Assembly (NCBI RefSeq): GCF_014197265.1
Contig: NZ_JACIFH010000001.1
Span: 372,001-436,000 of the forward strand
Length of the DNA stretch: 64,000 bases
Origin: Microbacterium invictum
GTDB taxonomy: Bacteria; Actinomycetota; Actinomycetes; Actinomycetales; Microbacteriaceae
Direction: 5' to 3'
Of this stretch, positions 25,744-35,226 are shown in pieces; position 1 is the first letter of the stretch; each line of letters opens with the position of its first letter. The translations under genes were made by a program, and so were the position numbers. Under the pieces are notes generated by a model that saw only the letters and a program-made list of their open reading frames with translations, searched no databases and was not told the origin of the DNA.

Positions 25744-26904
25744 TCAGTCTTCGAGCGGGCCGAGCCACGCCGCCGCGACCGTGCTGTGCGCCGATTCGGG
25801 GTCGGAGGGATGGAACAGGCCCGCCAGCACATCGCGGTAGAGCCGGCTGAGCTCGCTGCGGGTGAAGTACGACGAACCGCCCGCGACCAGCATGGCCTCG
25901 TCGACGACCTGCTTGGCCGTCATGGCCGCGCGGTGCTTCACCCCGCTCAGCTTCGCGAACCAGAGCGGCCCGTGTTCGACCCGCTCGTCCACGTCCCGGG
26001 TCAGGGACGCCAGCTGCGGCAGGAGCGCGTCGTACGCGAGCGCCATCTCGGCCACCCGCCAGCGGATGTCGGGATCCTGGGCGTAGTTCTTGCCGGACTT
26101 CTTCGACCGCCGGGTTCGCGCGACGTCGACGGCGACGTCCAGGGCGCGGCGGGCGACGCCGGTGTACACCGAGGCGAGCAGCAGCTCGAACACGCTGAAG
26201 ATGCCGAACACGAACGGGTCGGGGCTCGGGCCCGGATCGAGGCGCCGCACGACGCGATCCGCGGGGGCGGCGGCCCCGTGCAGCTCGGTCGTCCGCGACT
26301 GCGTACCGCGCATGCCGAGCGTGTCCCAGTCGTCGCGCGTGACGACGGCGTCGGTGCGCGGCACGAACGCGTACACGAGCGTGGGGCCGTCGTCACCGGT
26401 CGTGTCGAGCCCGTGCAGCCCCAGCTGTGTCCACACCGGGGCGAGCGAGGTGAAGATCTTCGTGCCCGTGAACGCATACGACCCGTCCGGCTGCGGCACG
26501 GCCGCTGTGTCGCTACCGAACAGCACCAGGTCGTTGCCGGCCTCGCTGACCCCGAACGCGAACACCTCGCCGGCCGCCGCACCCTCCTGCACGAACCGCA
26601 TCGAGTCGATGCCCCGGTCACCGGCCACCTTCGCCACGCCCGTCCACACCAGGTGCATGTTGAGCGCGAGAGCCGTCGCCGGCGCGGCGGTCGCGAGCCG
26701 CTGCTGCAGGACCGAGGTCTGCGCGAGCGTCAGGCCGGCCCCGCCGAGCTCTGCGGGGACCAGGATCTTGAGGTATCCGGCATCCATCAGCTCGGCCAGG
26801 TCCTGATCGGGGAAGACGTTGTCGCGATCGACCTGCGCCGCGCGCGAGCGGATGCGCTCGAGCAGGTCGTCGGGGAGGAAGACGGTGGGATCGAAGGTGC
26901 TCAC
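25744..26904 (-). CDS. Acyl-CoA dehydrogenase-family flavoprotein
   Basis: The 386-residue protein has the family's three-part layout: an N-terminal helical domain (DNVFPDQDLAELMDAGYLKI LVPAELGGAGLTL), a middle beta domain (FAFGVSEAGNDL, FTGTKIFTSLAPVWTQLGLH, MRGTQSRTTELHG) and a C-terminal helical bundle. The clear catalytic glutamate of classical acyl-CoA dehydrogenases is not apparent, so it may be a DszC/monooxygenase-like relative. The GTG at 26904 follows GACAAT with 6 bases between, fitting a leaderless transcript. It is divergent from the 134-residue gene. Confidence 0.75.
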   Translation of the reverse strand: MSTFDPTVFLPDDLLERIRSRAAQVDRDNVFPDQDLAELMDAGYLKILVPAELGGAGLTLAQTSVLQQRLATAAPATALALNMHLVWTGVAKVAGDRGIDSMRFVQEGAAAGEVFAFGVSEAGNDLVLFGSDTAAVPQPDGSYAFTGTKIFTSLAPVWTQLGLHGLDTTGDDGPTLVYAFVPRTDAVVTRDDWDTLGMRGTQSRTTELHGAAAPADRVVRRLDPGPSPDPFVFGIFSVFELLLASVYTGVARRALDVAVDVARTRRSKKSGKNYAQDPDIRWRVAEMALAYDALLPQLASLTRDVDERVEHGPLWFAKLSGVKHRAAMTAKQVVDEAMLVAGGSSYFTRSELSRLYRDVLAGLFHPSDPESAHSTVAAAWLGPLED

Positions 26905-26961
26905 CGTTCCATTGTCGTCCTGCGGATGCCGCGGGAGGGCGCCCCGGGGGAGGATGGACGC

Positions 26962-27366
26962 ATGATCTCGACCGAGCTCGCCCGGGCGCTGCGCGAGAGC
27001 GGACTGCAGTGGCATCCGGCATCCGGCGACCGCTTCCAGCTCGACGAGCCGGAGTTCGATGCGGACGTGTTCACCGTGAGCGAGATGACGATCGAGCCGC
27101 GCCGGTATCCGACCGGGACGATCCTCGCGTTCAACGGCACGACGGAGTGGGCGCTGGACTCGGTCGCGCTCGAGGACGCGCTCTGGCTGCCGCGTGAGGA
27201 TCAGCTGCGAGAGCTCCTGCGCGCCACGTTCCGCTCGCTCACGCGCCTGCCCGACACGCACCGGGTCGAGATCGAGGTCGCCGGGGAGCTCCTGGAGTTC
27301 GAGCATCCGCAGCCCGAGGACGCGTACGCCCTCGCCGTGCGGGAGCTGCTGCGCCGCGCACTCTGA
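26962..27366 (+). CDS. Hypothetical protein (134 aa)
   Basis: The acidic, soluble protein begins MISTELARALRESGLQWHPA and includes FTVSEMTIEPRRYPTGTILA and FNGTTEWALDSVALEDALWL. It is a conserved single-copy type in Microbacteriaceae as far as I remember, sometimes annotated after pilus assembly proteins, but nothing in the sequence supports that. No catalytic motif or membrane segment is seen. GGGGGAGGA precedes the ATG at 26962. It is convergent with the hydrolase gene 21 bases downstream. Confidence 0.7.
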   Translation: MISTELARALRESGLQWHPASGDRFQLDEPEFDADVFTVSEMTIEPRRYPTGTILAFNGTTEWALDSVALEDALWLPREDQLRELLRATFRSLTRLPDTHRVEIEVAGELLEFEHPQPEDAYALAVRELLRRAL

Positions 27367-27387
27367 TCAAGCGGCGCGCGGCGCGGG

Positions 27388-28143
27388 TCAGGCGATCGCG
27401 TCGAGCAGGTGGCGCATCGAGTCCTCGGGGCGGTCGCGGTGCAGCGAGTGTCCGGCGCCGGACACGACCGACATCGTGATCACGGGGTTGCCCAGCACCT
27501 CGTCGGCCAGGGCGCCCTTGAAGATCGAGTACACCTTCGGGTCGCTGGCGATGATGCGGGTCGGCACGGTCAGGCGGGCGGCGGCATCGCGCACGTCCCA
27601 CGGGGTGTTCTGGATGCTGGTCTGCTCGACGGCCCACCGGCTGGCCTGCTGCGCCGACAGGGCCTTCAGCTCGATGTCGTTCTCGTGCCAGGCGGGGTGC
27701 TCGGCGCGGACCGCGGCCACGGTCGGTTCGGCGAACGAGCGCTCCTGGCTGCCTCGCACCACGTCGCGGTCGTGGTCGTTCAGCGCGATGGCGGGGTCGA
27801 TGAGCACGAGGCGCCGGGTCCAGGCCGGCGATCCGGCGCTGGCCACCGTCGCCGCGGCACCGCCCAGGGAGTGCGCGACGACGAGGTCCCAGGGCGCGTC
27901 GTCGTCGGTCGCGGCGTGCTGCAGGTCGCTCGCATACGCCGCGATCGAGTAGTCGAGCACGCGAGGTGCGGCGCCGTGACCGCGGAGGTCGACGGCGTCG
28001 GCGCGCCAGCCGGCGTCGGACAGGGCGACGCCGTAGCGCCACATGAGAGCGGCGTTGGAGCCGAGCCCGTGCACGAGCAGCGCGCGGCGCGAGGAGAGGG
28101 ACGAGCCCCATGTGAGGCGGGGGAGCGTGACCGGTGTGGGCAT
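27388..28143 (-). CDS. Alpha/beta hydrolase
   Basis: The 251-residue enzyme has the oxyanion-hole segment LLVHGLGSNAALMWR, the nucleophile elbow VVAHSLGGAAA (serine near residue 92), a likely acid in the IASDPK segment, and the catalytic histidine in VVSGAGHSLHRDRPE. This is the esterase/peptidase-like hydrolase fold; substrate unknown. TACGCT lies 7 bases before the ATG, so the transcript is probably leaderless. It lies 22 bases downstream of the MFS gene on the same strand and might also be read from it. Confidence 0.82.
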   Translation of the reverse strand: MPTPVTLPRLTWGSSLSSRRALLVHGLGSNAALMWRYGVALSDAGWRADAVDLRGHGAAPRVLDYSIAAYASDLQHAATDDDAPWDLVVAHSLGGAAATVASAGSPAWTRRLVLIDPAIALNDHDRDVVRGSQERSFAEPTVAAVRAEHPAWHENDIELKALSAQQASRWAVEQTSIQNTPWDVRDAAARLTVPTRIIASDPKVYSIFKGALADEVLGNPVITMSVVSGAGHSLHRDRPEDSMRHLLDAIA

Positions 28144-28165
28144 GGGGTCCAGCGTAGGACGCCGC

Positions 28166-29371
28166 TCAGGTGATCGTCGTCACGGGTTCGGTGTCGGGGA
28201 TCGGGCTCACATCCCGGCCGCGCAGGTCAGGGAACCCGCGCACGCACGTCGTGGCCACGATGACGCCGACGGTCGCGAAGATCGCCCCGGCCCAGTAGGC
28301 CCCCACGGGGCCCACCCCGTCGATGAGGAAGCCGGCGACCGCCGAGCCCGCCGCCGCGCCGATGAGCTGGCCGGTGCTGATCCAGCCGTACGCCTCGGCC
28401 GTCTCGCTGAACTTGACGCTCGCGGAGGTCATGGCGAACATCACGGCCAGTGCGGGGGCGATGCCGATGCCGGCGACGAACAGCGACGCGCTCAGCCACC
28501 AGAACGACAGCGAGAAGATCGTGGCGGTGATGCCCACGGCGACGATCGCGAACCGGCGCGCCATCGCCCACCGGCCGATCGGAATGTGGCCGAACGACAG
28601 GCCGCCGGCCAGAGAGCCGACCGAGAAGATCGCGAGCACGAGCCCGGCCTCCAGGCCGCCGTGGCCGAAGGTCGCCACGACCCCGGCCTCGATGGCCGCG
28701 CACGCCCCGATCAGCAGGAACCCGGTGATCGTCGCGAGCAGGACGACCGGTCTGGCCAGGACACGGCCGAACGCACGGCGGCTGCGCGGGATGCGGACCC
28801 GTCCCACCTCGGGGGAAGCGATCAGCCAGGCGCCGCCGCCGACGAGGAACACGACGATCAGCAGCAGGCCCGTGACGGTGCCGACCTGCGTGGCGACGAT
28901 CGTGATGACGACGGGCGCGAAGATCCAGATGATCTCCTGCAGGCTCGCATCCAGTGAGAACAGCGGCGTGAGCTGACGGGAGGTCACCAGCTTCGGGTAG
29001 ATCGTGCGCACCGCCGACTGCACCGGCGGCGTGGACAGGCCCGCGAGCAGTCCGAACACGATGTACCCGGGCAGGCCCATGGGCACGAGCGCCAGGATGA
29101 GGACGGCGGCCGCGCACACGGTGGTGGTGAGGGTGAGGACGCGGCGGATGCCCCACACGCCCATCCAGCGGCTCGTCACCGGTCCCGACACCGCCTGGCC
29201 GACCGACGCGGCGGCCAGCACGATGCCGGCCGCGCCGTAGGAGCCGGTCACCTGCTCGACGTGCAGCAGGATCGCCAGGCTCGTCATGCCGTTCGGGAAG
29301 CGGGCGGTCAGCTGCGCCGCGATGATGCGTCCCACCCCGGGAGTGCGAAGGAGATCCCGATAGCCGGCCAC
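28166..29371 (-). CDS. MFS transporter (12 TM)
   Basis: The 401-residue protein has about 12 hydrophobic segments, with RFPNGMTSLAILLHVEQVTG at the start and a VTSRWMGVWGIRRVL loop in the place of motif A, as in exporters of the YfcJ/YbfB-like kind. Substrate cannot be inferred. The GTG at 29369-29371 is preceded by TACCGT 6 bases upstream, again the leaderless spacing. The promoter region also carries three copies of a GACACGCC(G/C) motif (29395-29445). It is divergent from the nrd operon. Confidence 0.82.
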   Translation of the reverse strand: MAGYRDLLRTPGVGRIIAAQLTARFPNGMTSLAILLHVEQVTGSYGAAGIVLAAASVGQAVSGPVTSRWMGVWGIRRVLTLTTTVCAAAVLILALVPMGLPGYIVFGLLAGLSTPPVQSAVRTIYPKLVTSRQLTPLFSLDASLQEIIWIFAPVVITIVATQVGTVTGLLLIVVFLVGGGAWLIASPEVGRVRIPRSRRAFGRVLARPVVLLATITGFLLIGACAAIEAGVVATFGHGGLEAGLVLAIFSVGSLAGGLSFGHIPIGRWAMARRFAIVAVGITATIFSLSFWWLSASLFVAGIGIAPALAVMFAMTSASVKFSETAEAYGWISTGQLIGAAAGSAVAGFLIDGVGPVGAYWAGAIFATVGVIVATTCVRGFPDLRGRDVSPIPDTEPVTTIT

Positions 29372-29420
29372 GCCTCAACGGTACCGCCGTGCGCGACACG
29401 CCGACGACACGCCGAGGCGA

Positions 29421-29564
29421 GTTTCCACAGGCTCGGGCGTGTCGGAACCCCCTCGTATCGTCGGCCCTGTGGATAGGTCTCGCGCCGGTCCCGGAAAGGG
29501 GCGTGATTCAGCGCTTTTCCAGGTTCGAAACAGGGTGCCCGCCTGTGGATGAAACGGTGGACAA
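29421..29564. promoter_or_regulatory. Cluster of DnaA-box-like sequences upstream of nrdH
   Basis: Compared with TTRTCCACA: GTTTCCACA at 29421-29429 (7/9), CTATCCACA on the minus strand at 29468-29476 (8/9), TCATCCACA on the minus strand at 29544-29552 (8/9) and TTGTCCACC on the minus strand at 29556-29564 (8/9). DnaA is known to control nrd genes in E. coli and B. subtilis; here it is inferred. Confidence 0.45.
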
Positions 29565-29610
29565 GTTGTGTTGTATCTGGGGAGAGCGGGGGAAAACTAC
29601 ACGGATGTAA

Positions 29611-29658
29611 CTACTATCCCTTGTGGTGCTATCGAATGTCGGTACCCATATGTAGTAT
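29611..29658 (+). promoter_or_regulatory. Paired NrdR-box-like sites
   Basis: The 16-mers CTACTATCCCTTGTGG (29611-29626) and TACCCATATGTAGTAT (29643-29658) resemble the NrdR box ACACWATATATWGTGT, matching 7 and 8 of the 10 core positions. Their centres are 32 bp apart, the three-turn spacing typical of NrdR box pairs in front of ribonucleotide reductase operons. Confidence 0.6.
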
Positions 29659-29720
29659 TGGACTCCCGGTCAGGCTTGATCGAGGAACACACGGATTTTT
29701 GAGGGGAGACGCCGGTTCAC

Positions 29721-29954
29721 ATGGCGATCACGGTTTACACGAAGCCTTCCTGCGTTCAGTGCAATGCGACCTACCGCGCACTGGATTCGAAGGGCATCGA
29801 CTACGAGGTTCTGGACCTGTCCGAGGACCCCACGGCACTCGAGCACGTCAAGTCGCTCGGCTACCTGCAGGCGCCGGTCGTCGTCACCGACGAGGACCAC
29901 TGGTCGGGCTTCCGTCCCGACAAGATCGACGAGCTGGCCTCCCGCCTCGCGTGA
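29721..29954 (+). CDS. nrdH: NrdH glutaredoxin-like redoxin
   Basis: This 77-residue redoxin passes electrons from thioredoxin reductase to the class Ib ribonucleotide reductase. The active-site motif CVQC is at residues 11-14, and the C-terminal WSGFRPDKI is the NrdH signature that sets it apart from glutaredoxins. It is the first gene of nrdHIEF, behind the NrdR-box-like pair. nrdI follows 4 bases after its stop. Confidence 0.95.
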   Translation: MAITVYTKPSCVQCNATYRALDSKGIDYEVLDLSEDPTALEHVKSLGYLQAPVVVTDEDHWSGFRPDKIDELASRLA

Positions 29955-29958
29955 CGAC

Positions 29959-30396
29959 ATGAGCGCGGCGACAGCAACCAGCGCGCCGCTGCTCGTGTAC
30001 TTCTCCAGCGTCTCGGGCAACACGGCGCGATTCATCGAGAAGCTCGGCATGCCGGCATCCCGGATCCCGCTGTATCCCGGCGAGCCTCCGCTGGTGGTGG
30101 ACGAGCCGTTCGTACTCGTCTCCCCCACCTACGGCGGGGGACAGGGCCGCGACCATGAGAAGGGCGCGGTCCCCAAGCAAGTCATCCGGTTCCTCAACGA
30201 CGAGCGCAACCGGAGCAACATCCGCGGAGTGGTCTCCGCGGGAAATACCAACTTCGGCGCAGCCTTCGGGCTCGCCGGAGAGATCATCAGCCGCAAGTGC
30301 AACGTGCCGTACTTGTACCGGCTAGAAGTGTTCGGCACGCCCGAGGACGTCGTGCGCGTGCGCGACGGATTGGAATCATGGTGGAAGCTGCAGTGA
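29959..30396 (+). CDS. nrdI: NrdI flavodoxin-like maturation protein
   Basis: NrdI supplies oxidant to assemble the dimanganese-tyrosyl radical cofactor of NrdF. The 145-residue protein has the FMN phosphate loop [15 protein letters not shown], the loop PTYGGGQG and [11 protein letters not shown], all typical. It begins with ATGAGCGCG 4 bases after nrdH and its last 19 bases overlap nrdE, so translation is coupled. Confidence 0.95.
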   Translation: MSAATATSAPLLVYFSSVSGNTARFIEKLGMPASRIPLYPGEPPLVVDEPFVLVSPTYGGGQGRDHEKGAVPKQVIRFLNDERNRSNIRGVVSAGNTNFGAAFGLAGEIISRKCNVPYLYRLEVFGTPEDVVRVRDGLESWWKLQ

Positions 30397-32534
30397 TCGA
30401 GACGACCTTCAAGACCGACGCGCGTTTCGAGGGGCTCGACTATCACGCCCTCAACGCGATGCTCAACCTGTACGGCGCCGACGGGAAGATCCAGTTCGAC
30501 GCCGACAAGCGGGCGGCGCGGGAGTACTTCCTCCAGCACGTCAACCAGAACACGGTGTTCTTCCACTCGCTGAAGGAGCGCCTCGACTACCTGGTCGAGA
30601 AGGAGTACTACGACGGTGCGCTTCTCGCGAAGTACTCGCACGAGTTCATCCAGAAGCTCAACGACCTCGCGTACAGCAAGAAGTTCCGCTTCGAGACCTT
30701 CCTCGGCGCGTTCAAGTACTACACGAGCTACACGCTGAAGACGTTCGACGGCAAGCGGTACCTCGAGCGTTTCGAAGACCGCGTCGTGATGACCGCGCTC
30801 GGACTCGCGGACGGCGACGAGCAGGTGGCGATCAACCTCGTCGAGGAGATCATCTCCGGCCGCTTCCAGCCGGCCACCCCGACGTTCCTCAACGCCGGCA
30901 AGGCGCAGCGCGGTGAGCTCGTCAGCTGCTTCCTGTTGCGCATCGAAGACAACATGGAGTCGATCTCGCGTGGCATCAACTCCTCGCTGCAGCTGTCCAA
31001 GCGCGGTGGCGGAGTGGCGCTCCTGCTGTCGAACATCCGCGAGTCGGGCGCGCCGATCAAGCAGATCGAGAACCAGTCCAGCGGCATCATCCCCGTGATG
31101 AAGCTGCTCGAAGACAGCTTCAGCTACGCGAACCAGCTCGGTGCCCGCCAGGGTGCCGGCGCGGTGTACCTGAACGCCCACCACCCCGACATCATGCGCT
31201 TCCTCGACACGAAGCGAGAGAACGCCGACGAGAAGATCCGCATCAAGACGCTCTCGCTGGGTGTCGTCGTGCCCGACATCACGTTCGAGCTCGCCAAGAA
31301 CGACGAGGACATGTACCTCTTCTCGCCTTACGACGTCGAGCGGGTCTACGGCGTGCCGTTCGGCGACATCTCGGTCACCGAGAAGTATCGCGAGATGGTC
31401 GACGATGCGCGCATCAAGAAGACCAAGATCAAGGCGCGCGAGTTCTTCCAGACGATCGCCGAGATCCAGTTCGAGTCGGGCTACCCGTACATCATGTTCG
31501 AGGACACGGTGAACGAGGCGAACCCCATCGCCGGCCGCATCAACATGTCGAACCTCTGCAGCGAGATCCTGCAGGTGAACACGCCGACCACGTACAACGA
31601 AGACCTCTCATACGACCAGATCGGCAAGGACATCTCGTGCAACCTCGGCTCGATGAACATCGCGCTGGCGATGGATGCCGATGACTTGGGCATCACGGTC
31701 GAGACGGCGATCCGGGGGCTCACCGCGGTCAGCAACCAGAGCCATATCTCCTCGGTGCGCTCCATCGAGGTGGGCAACGACCGCTCGCACGCCATCGGCC
31801 TCGGCCAGATGAACCTGCACGGCTACCTGGCGCGCGAGCACGTGCACTACGGTTCGGAAGAGGGCCTCGACTTCACGAACATCTACTTCTACACGGTGCT
31901 GTTCCACGCGCTGCGCGCATCGAACCTGCTGTCGATCGAGCGCGGCGTCGCCTTCGACGGGTTCGAGGAGTCGACCTACGCGTCGGGGGAGTTCTTCGAC
32001 AAGTACATCGATCGTGCCTGGGTGCCCGAGACCGAGAAGGTCGCCGAGCTGTTCGCCGGCAAGCACATCCCGACGCAGGAGGACTGGGCTGAGCTGAAGG
32101 CGTCGATCCAGAAGCACGGCATCTACAACCAGAACCTGCAGGCCGTGCCGCCGACCGGCTCGATTTCGTACATCAACAACTCGACGAGCTCGATCCACCC
32201 GATCGCGTCGAAGATCGAGATCCGCAAGGAAGGCAAGATCGGTCGCGTCTACTACCCGGCTCCGTTCATGACGAACGAGAACCTGGAGTACTACCAGGAC
32301 GCGTACGAGATCGGCTACGAGAAGGTCATCGACACCTATGCCGCGGCGACGCAGCACGTCGACCAGGGCCTGTCGCTGACGCTGTTCTTCAAGGACACCG
32401 CCACCACCCGTGACATCAACAGGGCGCAGATCTACGCATGGCGCAAGGGCATCAAGACGATCTACTACATCCGCCTGCGGCAGATGGCCCTCGAGGGAAC
32501 CGACATGGCGGAGTGCGTCAGCTGCATGCTGTGA
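30378..32534 (+). CDS. nrdE: Class Ib ribonucleotide reductase, alpha subunit
   Basis: The 718-residue catalytic subunit reduces ribonucleoside diphosphates to deoxy forms. It contains the site cysteine region [11 protein letters not shown] and LVSCFLL, the radical-transfer/catalytic motif NMSNLCSEI, the tyrosine pair near the C-terminus (KTIYYIRLR) and the terminal redox pair ECVSCML that NrdH reduces. Length is normal for NrdE and there is no ATP-cone. The ATG at 30378 overlaps nrdI; a GTG at 30393 is possible but would lose little. Confidence 0.97.
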   Translation: MVEAAVIETTFKTDARFEGLDYHALNAMLNLYGADGKIQFDADKRAAREYFLQHVNQNTVFFHSLKERLDYLVEKEYYDGALLAKYSHEFIQKLNDLAYSKKFRFETFLGAFKYYTSYTLKTFDGKRYLERFEDRVVMTALGLADGDEQVAINLVEEIISGRFQPATPTFLNAGKAQRGELVSCFLLRIEDNMESISRGINSSLQLSKRGGGVALLLSNIRESGAPIKQIENQSSGIIPVMKLLEDSFSYANQLGARQGAGAVYLNAHHPDIMRFLDTKRENADEKIRIKTLSLGVVVPDITFELAKNDEDMYLFSPYDVERVYGVPFGDISVTEKYREMVDDARIKKTKIKAREFFQTIAEIQFESGYPYIMFEDTVNEANPIAGRINMSNLCSEILQVNTPTTYNEDLSYDQIGKDISCNLGSMNIALAMDADDLGITVETAIRGLTAVSNQSHISSVRSIEVGNDRSHAIGLGQMNLHGYLAREHVHYGSEEGLDFTNIYFYTVLFHALRASNLLSIERGVAFDGFEESTYASGEFFDKYIDRAWVPETEKVAELFAGKHIPTQEDWAELKASIQKHGIYNQNLQAVPPTGSISYINNSTSSIHPIASKIEIRKEGKIGRVYYPAPFMTNENLEYYQDAYEIGYEKVIDTYAAATQHVDQGLSLTLFFKDTATTRDINRAQIYAWRKGIKTIYYIRLRQMALEGTDMAECVSCML

Positions 32535-32557
32535 TGCTCTGACCTGGGATTTTTTAG

Positions 32558-33550
<993 letters not shown>

Positions 33551-33583
33551 ACCCGCGGAAACGCGCGGACAACACCAACGAAG

Positions 33584-33625
33584 ACGCCCCCGGCGAGATG
33601 CTCACACAAGCGCTCGCCGGGGCGT
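33584..33625. terminator. Bidirectional hairpin between nrdF and the VOC gene
   Basis: CCCCGGCGAG (33588-33597) pairs perfectly with CTCGCCGGGG (33613-33622), and ACG/CGT extend the stem past one bulged C. It lies between two convergent genes and probably ends both transcripts. Confidence 0.65.
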
Positions 33626-33648
33626 GAAGACGACGACCAATAGCGACC

Positions 33649-34020
33649 TCACGACCACTGAGGCATCTGCTGGAGCGTCCAGGTGTTGCCGTCGGGGTCG
33701 TCGAAGGTGACGAAGCGGCCCCAGTCCTGTTCGTCCACTCCGCGCGCATCGACTCCGGCCTCACGCAGCTGAGCGAGCGCGGCATCGGCATCGGGGATGA
33801 CCACCTGGATGGTGTCCTGCCGGCCTGGCTCGAGCTTGCCGCCGAGCCCTTCGCCGATCGCGATCGAACATGCGGATCCGGGCGGCGTCAGCTGCACGAA
33901 TCTCAGTCCAGGGGAGGGCGTGTGGTCATGGTCGGCGTTGAAGCCGATGCGGACATAGAACTCCTTGGCGCGGTCGACGTCGGTGACCGGCACGAAGATC
34001 AGCTCGATCTTCCAATCCAT
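33649..34020 (-). CDS. VOC superfamily (glyoxalase/bleomycin resistance-like) protein
   Basis: The 123-residue protein shows a paired beta-alpha-beta-beta-beta fold: VPVTDVDRAKEFYVRIGFNA in the first module and FVTFDDPDGNTWTLQQMP in the second, where the last strand normally gives a metal-binding glutamate; here the residue in that place is Thr/Gln. Function is unknown. GAAAGGACGGTCCC precedes the ATG at 34018-34020, which excludes the 16-residue upstream extension. It is divergent from the MarR gene. Confidence 0.85.
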   Translation of the reverse strand: MDWKIELIFVPVTDVDRAKEFYVRIGFNADHDHTPSPGLRFVQLTPPGSACSIAIGEGLGGKLEPGRQDTIQVVIPDADAALAQLREAGVDARGVDEQDWGRFVTFDDPDGNTWTLQQMPQWS

Positions 34021-34094
34021 GGGACCGTCCTTTCTCTTGCGTGTCACGGTACCGCTGGCCACGGACACCGACAGCGGCTCGCTAGCATTGATCC

Positions 34095-34505
34095 ATGGTC
34101 GATGTCCCTCCGCGCTTCAGTCCCGTCATCGCCCTGTTGGCGGTGTCGGCGGCATGGGAGGGGCAGCTGTCCGCAGAGCTGAGGAGCCTCGGCATCTCGA
34201 CGCGCAAGTTCGGTCTGCTCGGGCACATCGGCGGTGAGCCGGGCATCTCGTTCTCAGAGCTCGCCCGCCGATCGCACATCACCGTCCAGTCCGCCCACAC
34301 CGCGGTGCGGATGCTCGTCGACGAAGGGCTGGTCGCCGATGCCACCGCGCACGCCGGTGCCGCGAGCGACCTCAGCGTCACGGACAAGGGCGCGCAGGTG
34401 CTCGCCGAAGCCCAGGCGCGGCTGAGCAGCCTTGATCGGGCTCTCGCGGCGCAGCTGCCGAAGGTCGCCGCATCGCTTGACGGCATGCGCGCCGGGCGCG
34501 TCTGA
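34095..34505 (+). CDS. MarR-family regulator
   Basis: The 136-residue protein has the MarR winged helix: KFGLLGHIGGEPGISFSELA, then HITVQSAHTAVRMLVDEGLV, and a wing with DLSVTDKGAQVLAEA. MarR proteins usually repress efflux or degradation genes in response to small phenolics. TAGCAT lies 6 bases upstream of the ATG, pointing to a leaderless mRNA. It is divergent from the VOC gene, a likely target, and 1 base from a lipoprotein gene. Confidence 0.85.
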   Translation: MVDVPPRFSPVIALLAVSAAWEGQLSAELRSLGISTRKFGLLGHIGGEPGISFSELARRSHITVQSAHTAVRMLVDEGLVADATAHAGAASDLSVTDKGAQVLAEAQARLSSLDRALAAQLPKVAASLDGMRAGRV

Positions 34506-34506
34506 C

Positions 34507-35223
34507 GTGGCGCGCCGGTCACTCCGAGCCGCAGGCGCCGCGGCCGCGGTGCTCGTCGCGATCGCGCTGGCCGGCTGCGTGCCTGAGCCTGCCGTCACGC
34601 CCGCGCCGCCGTCGACGAGCCCGGGCAGCAGCACGCCGGCACCGGGTGACGACGGTGACGGGGCCACCGGAGGCGGCGAAACGGACGACGGCGCCGGCGG
34701 CGCGGCATCCATCGACGCCGCAGCCGAGGAATACTGCATCACCGAGGGCGGCCTGGTTCAGCACCGGCAGCCGATGTTCGGCACGAACGACGACCCCTCG
34801 ACCTGGACCGCCCTCGGCGAGCCGGTGAGCGTCTGCCGATTCGAAGCCGGCGAGGGCGAGTCGTCGACGCGCATCTACGTCGATCCGGTGTCGCTGTACT
34901 CGGAACAGCCGACGCTGGCCGCGCTCGCCTATCTCGCCAAAGCGCCCATGGGTGAAGCCGCCGGCAACCCGGCGGCCGCGCACTGCACCGACCTCGGCGG
35001 CGCCATCGCATACGGTCCGAGCCTGCGCGGTGGGGGACTGGTCGACGACGAAGCCCCGGTGGACACCGTCGTGGCGGTCTGCACCTTCGCGGACGGCTCG
35101 TTCATCGACGAGTGGGGGATCGCGTACTACAGCGCCGACACGGTGCGCGGCAAGGACCTGGCCGGGGTGTTCCGGTTCGACCAGGCCGTCCTGCCCGACG
35201 TCTTCCCCGACGCGGTCGGGTGA
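34507..35223 (+). CDS. Predicted lipoprotein
   Basis: The 238-residue protein has a lipoprotein signal (MARRSLRAAGAAAAVLVAIA then LAGC at about residues 21-24), a Pro/Ser/Gly-rich linker to about residue 70, and a C-terminal domain with four cysteines (EYCITEGG, VSVCRFE, AHCTDLGG, AVCTFAD). That domain recalls the DUF333-type repeat (EEYCITEGG), in which members are small exported proteins without known role. The GTG start is 1 base after the MarR stop, so the two are co-translated. Confidence 0.75.
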   Translation: MARRSLRAAGAAAAVLVAIALAGCVPEPAVTPAPPSTSPGSSTPAPGDDGDGATGGGETDDGAGGAASIDAAAEEYCITEGGLVQHRQPMFGTNDDPSTWTALGEPVSVCRFEAGEGESSTRIYVDPVSLYSEQPTLAALAYLAKAPMGEAAGNPAAAHCTDLGGAIAYGPSLRGGGLVDDEAPVDTVVAVCTFADGSFIDEWGIAYYSADTVRGKDLAGVFRFDQAVLPDVFPDAVG

Positions 35224-35226
35224 CTC

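Larger units (their letters stand above)
29372..29720. promoter_or_regulatory. Divergent control region between MFS and nrdH genes
   Basis: No gene lies here. On the left are GACACGCCGA at 29395-29404 and 29406-29415, and an inverted relative near 29435-29445, close to the MFS promoter. The middle holds several DnaA-box-like sequences (29421-29564). On the right are two NrdR-box-like sites. GAGGGGAG at 29701-29708 is the ribosome site for nrdH. The stretch 29580-29720 is unusually A/T-rich for this genome. Confidence 0.6.

Noticed and set aside
29515..29545. GGTTCGAAAC looked like a tRNA T-loop
   Set aside because: The flanking bases do not form a T-stem and no acceptor or anticodon stem can be drawn.
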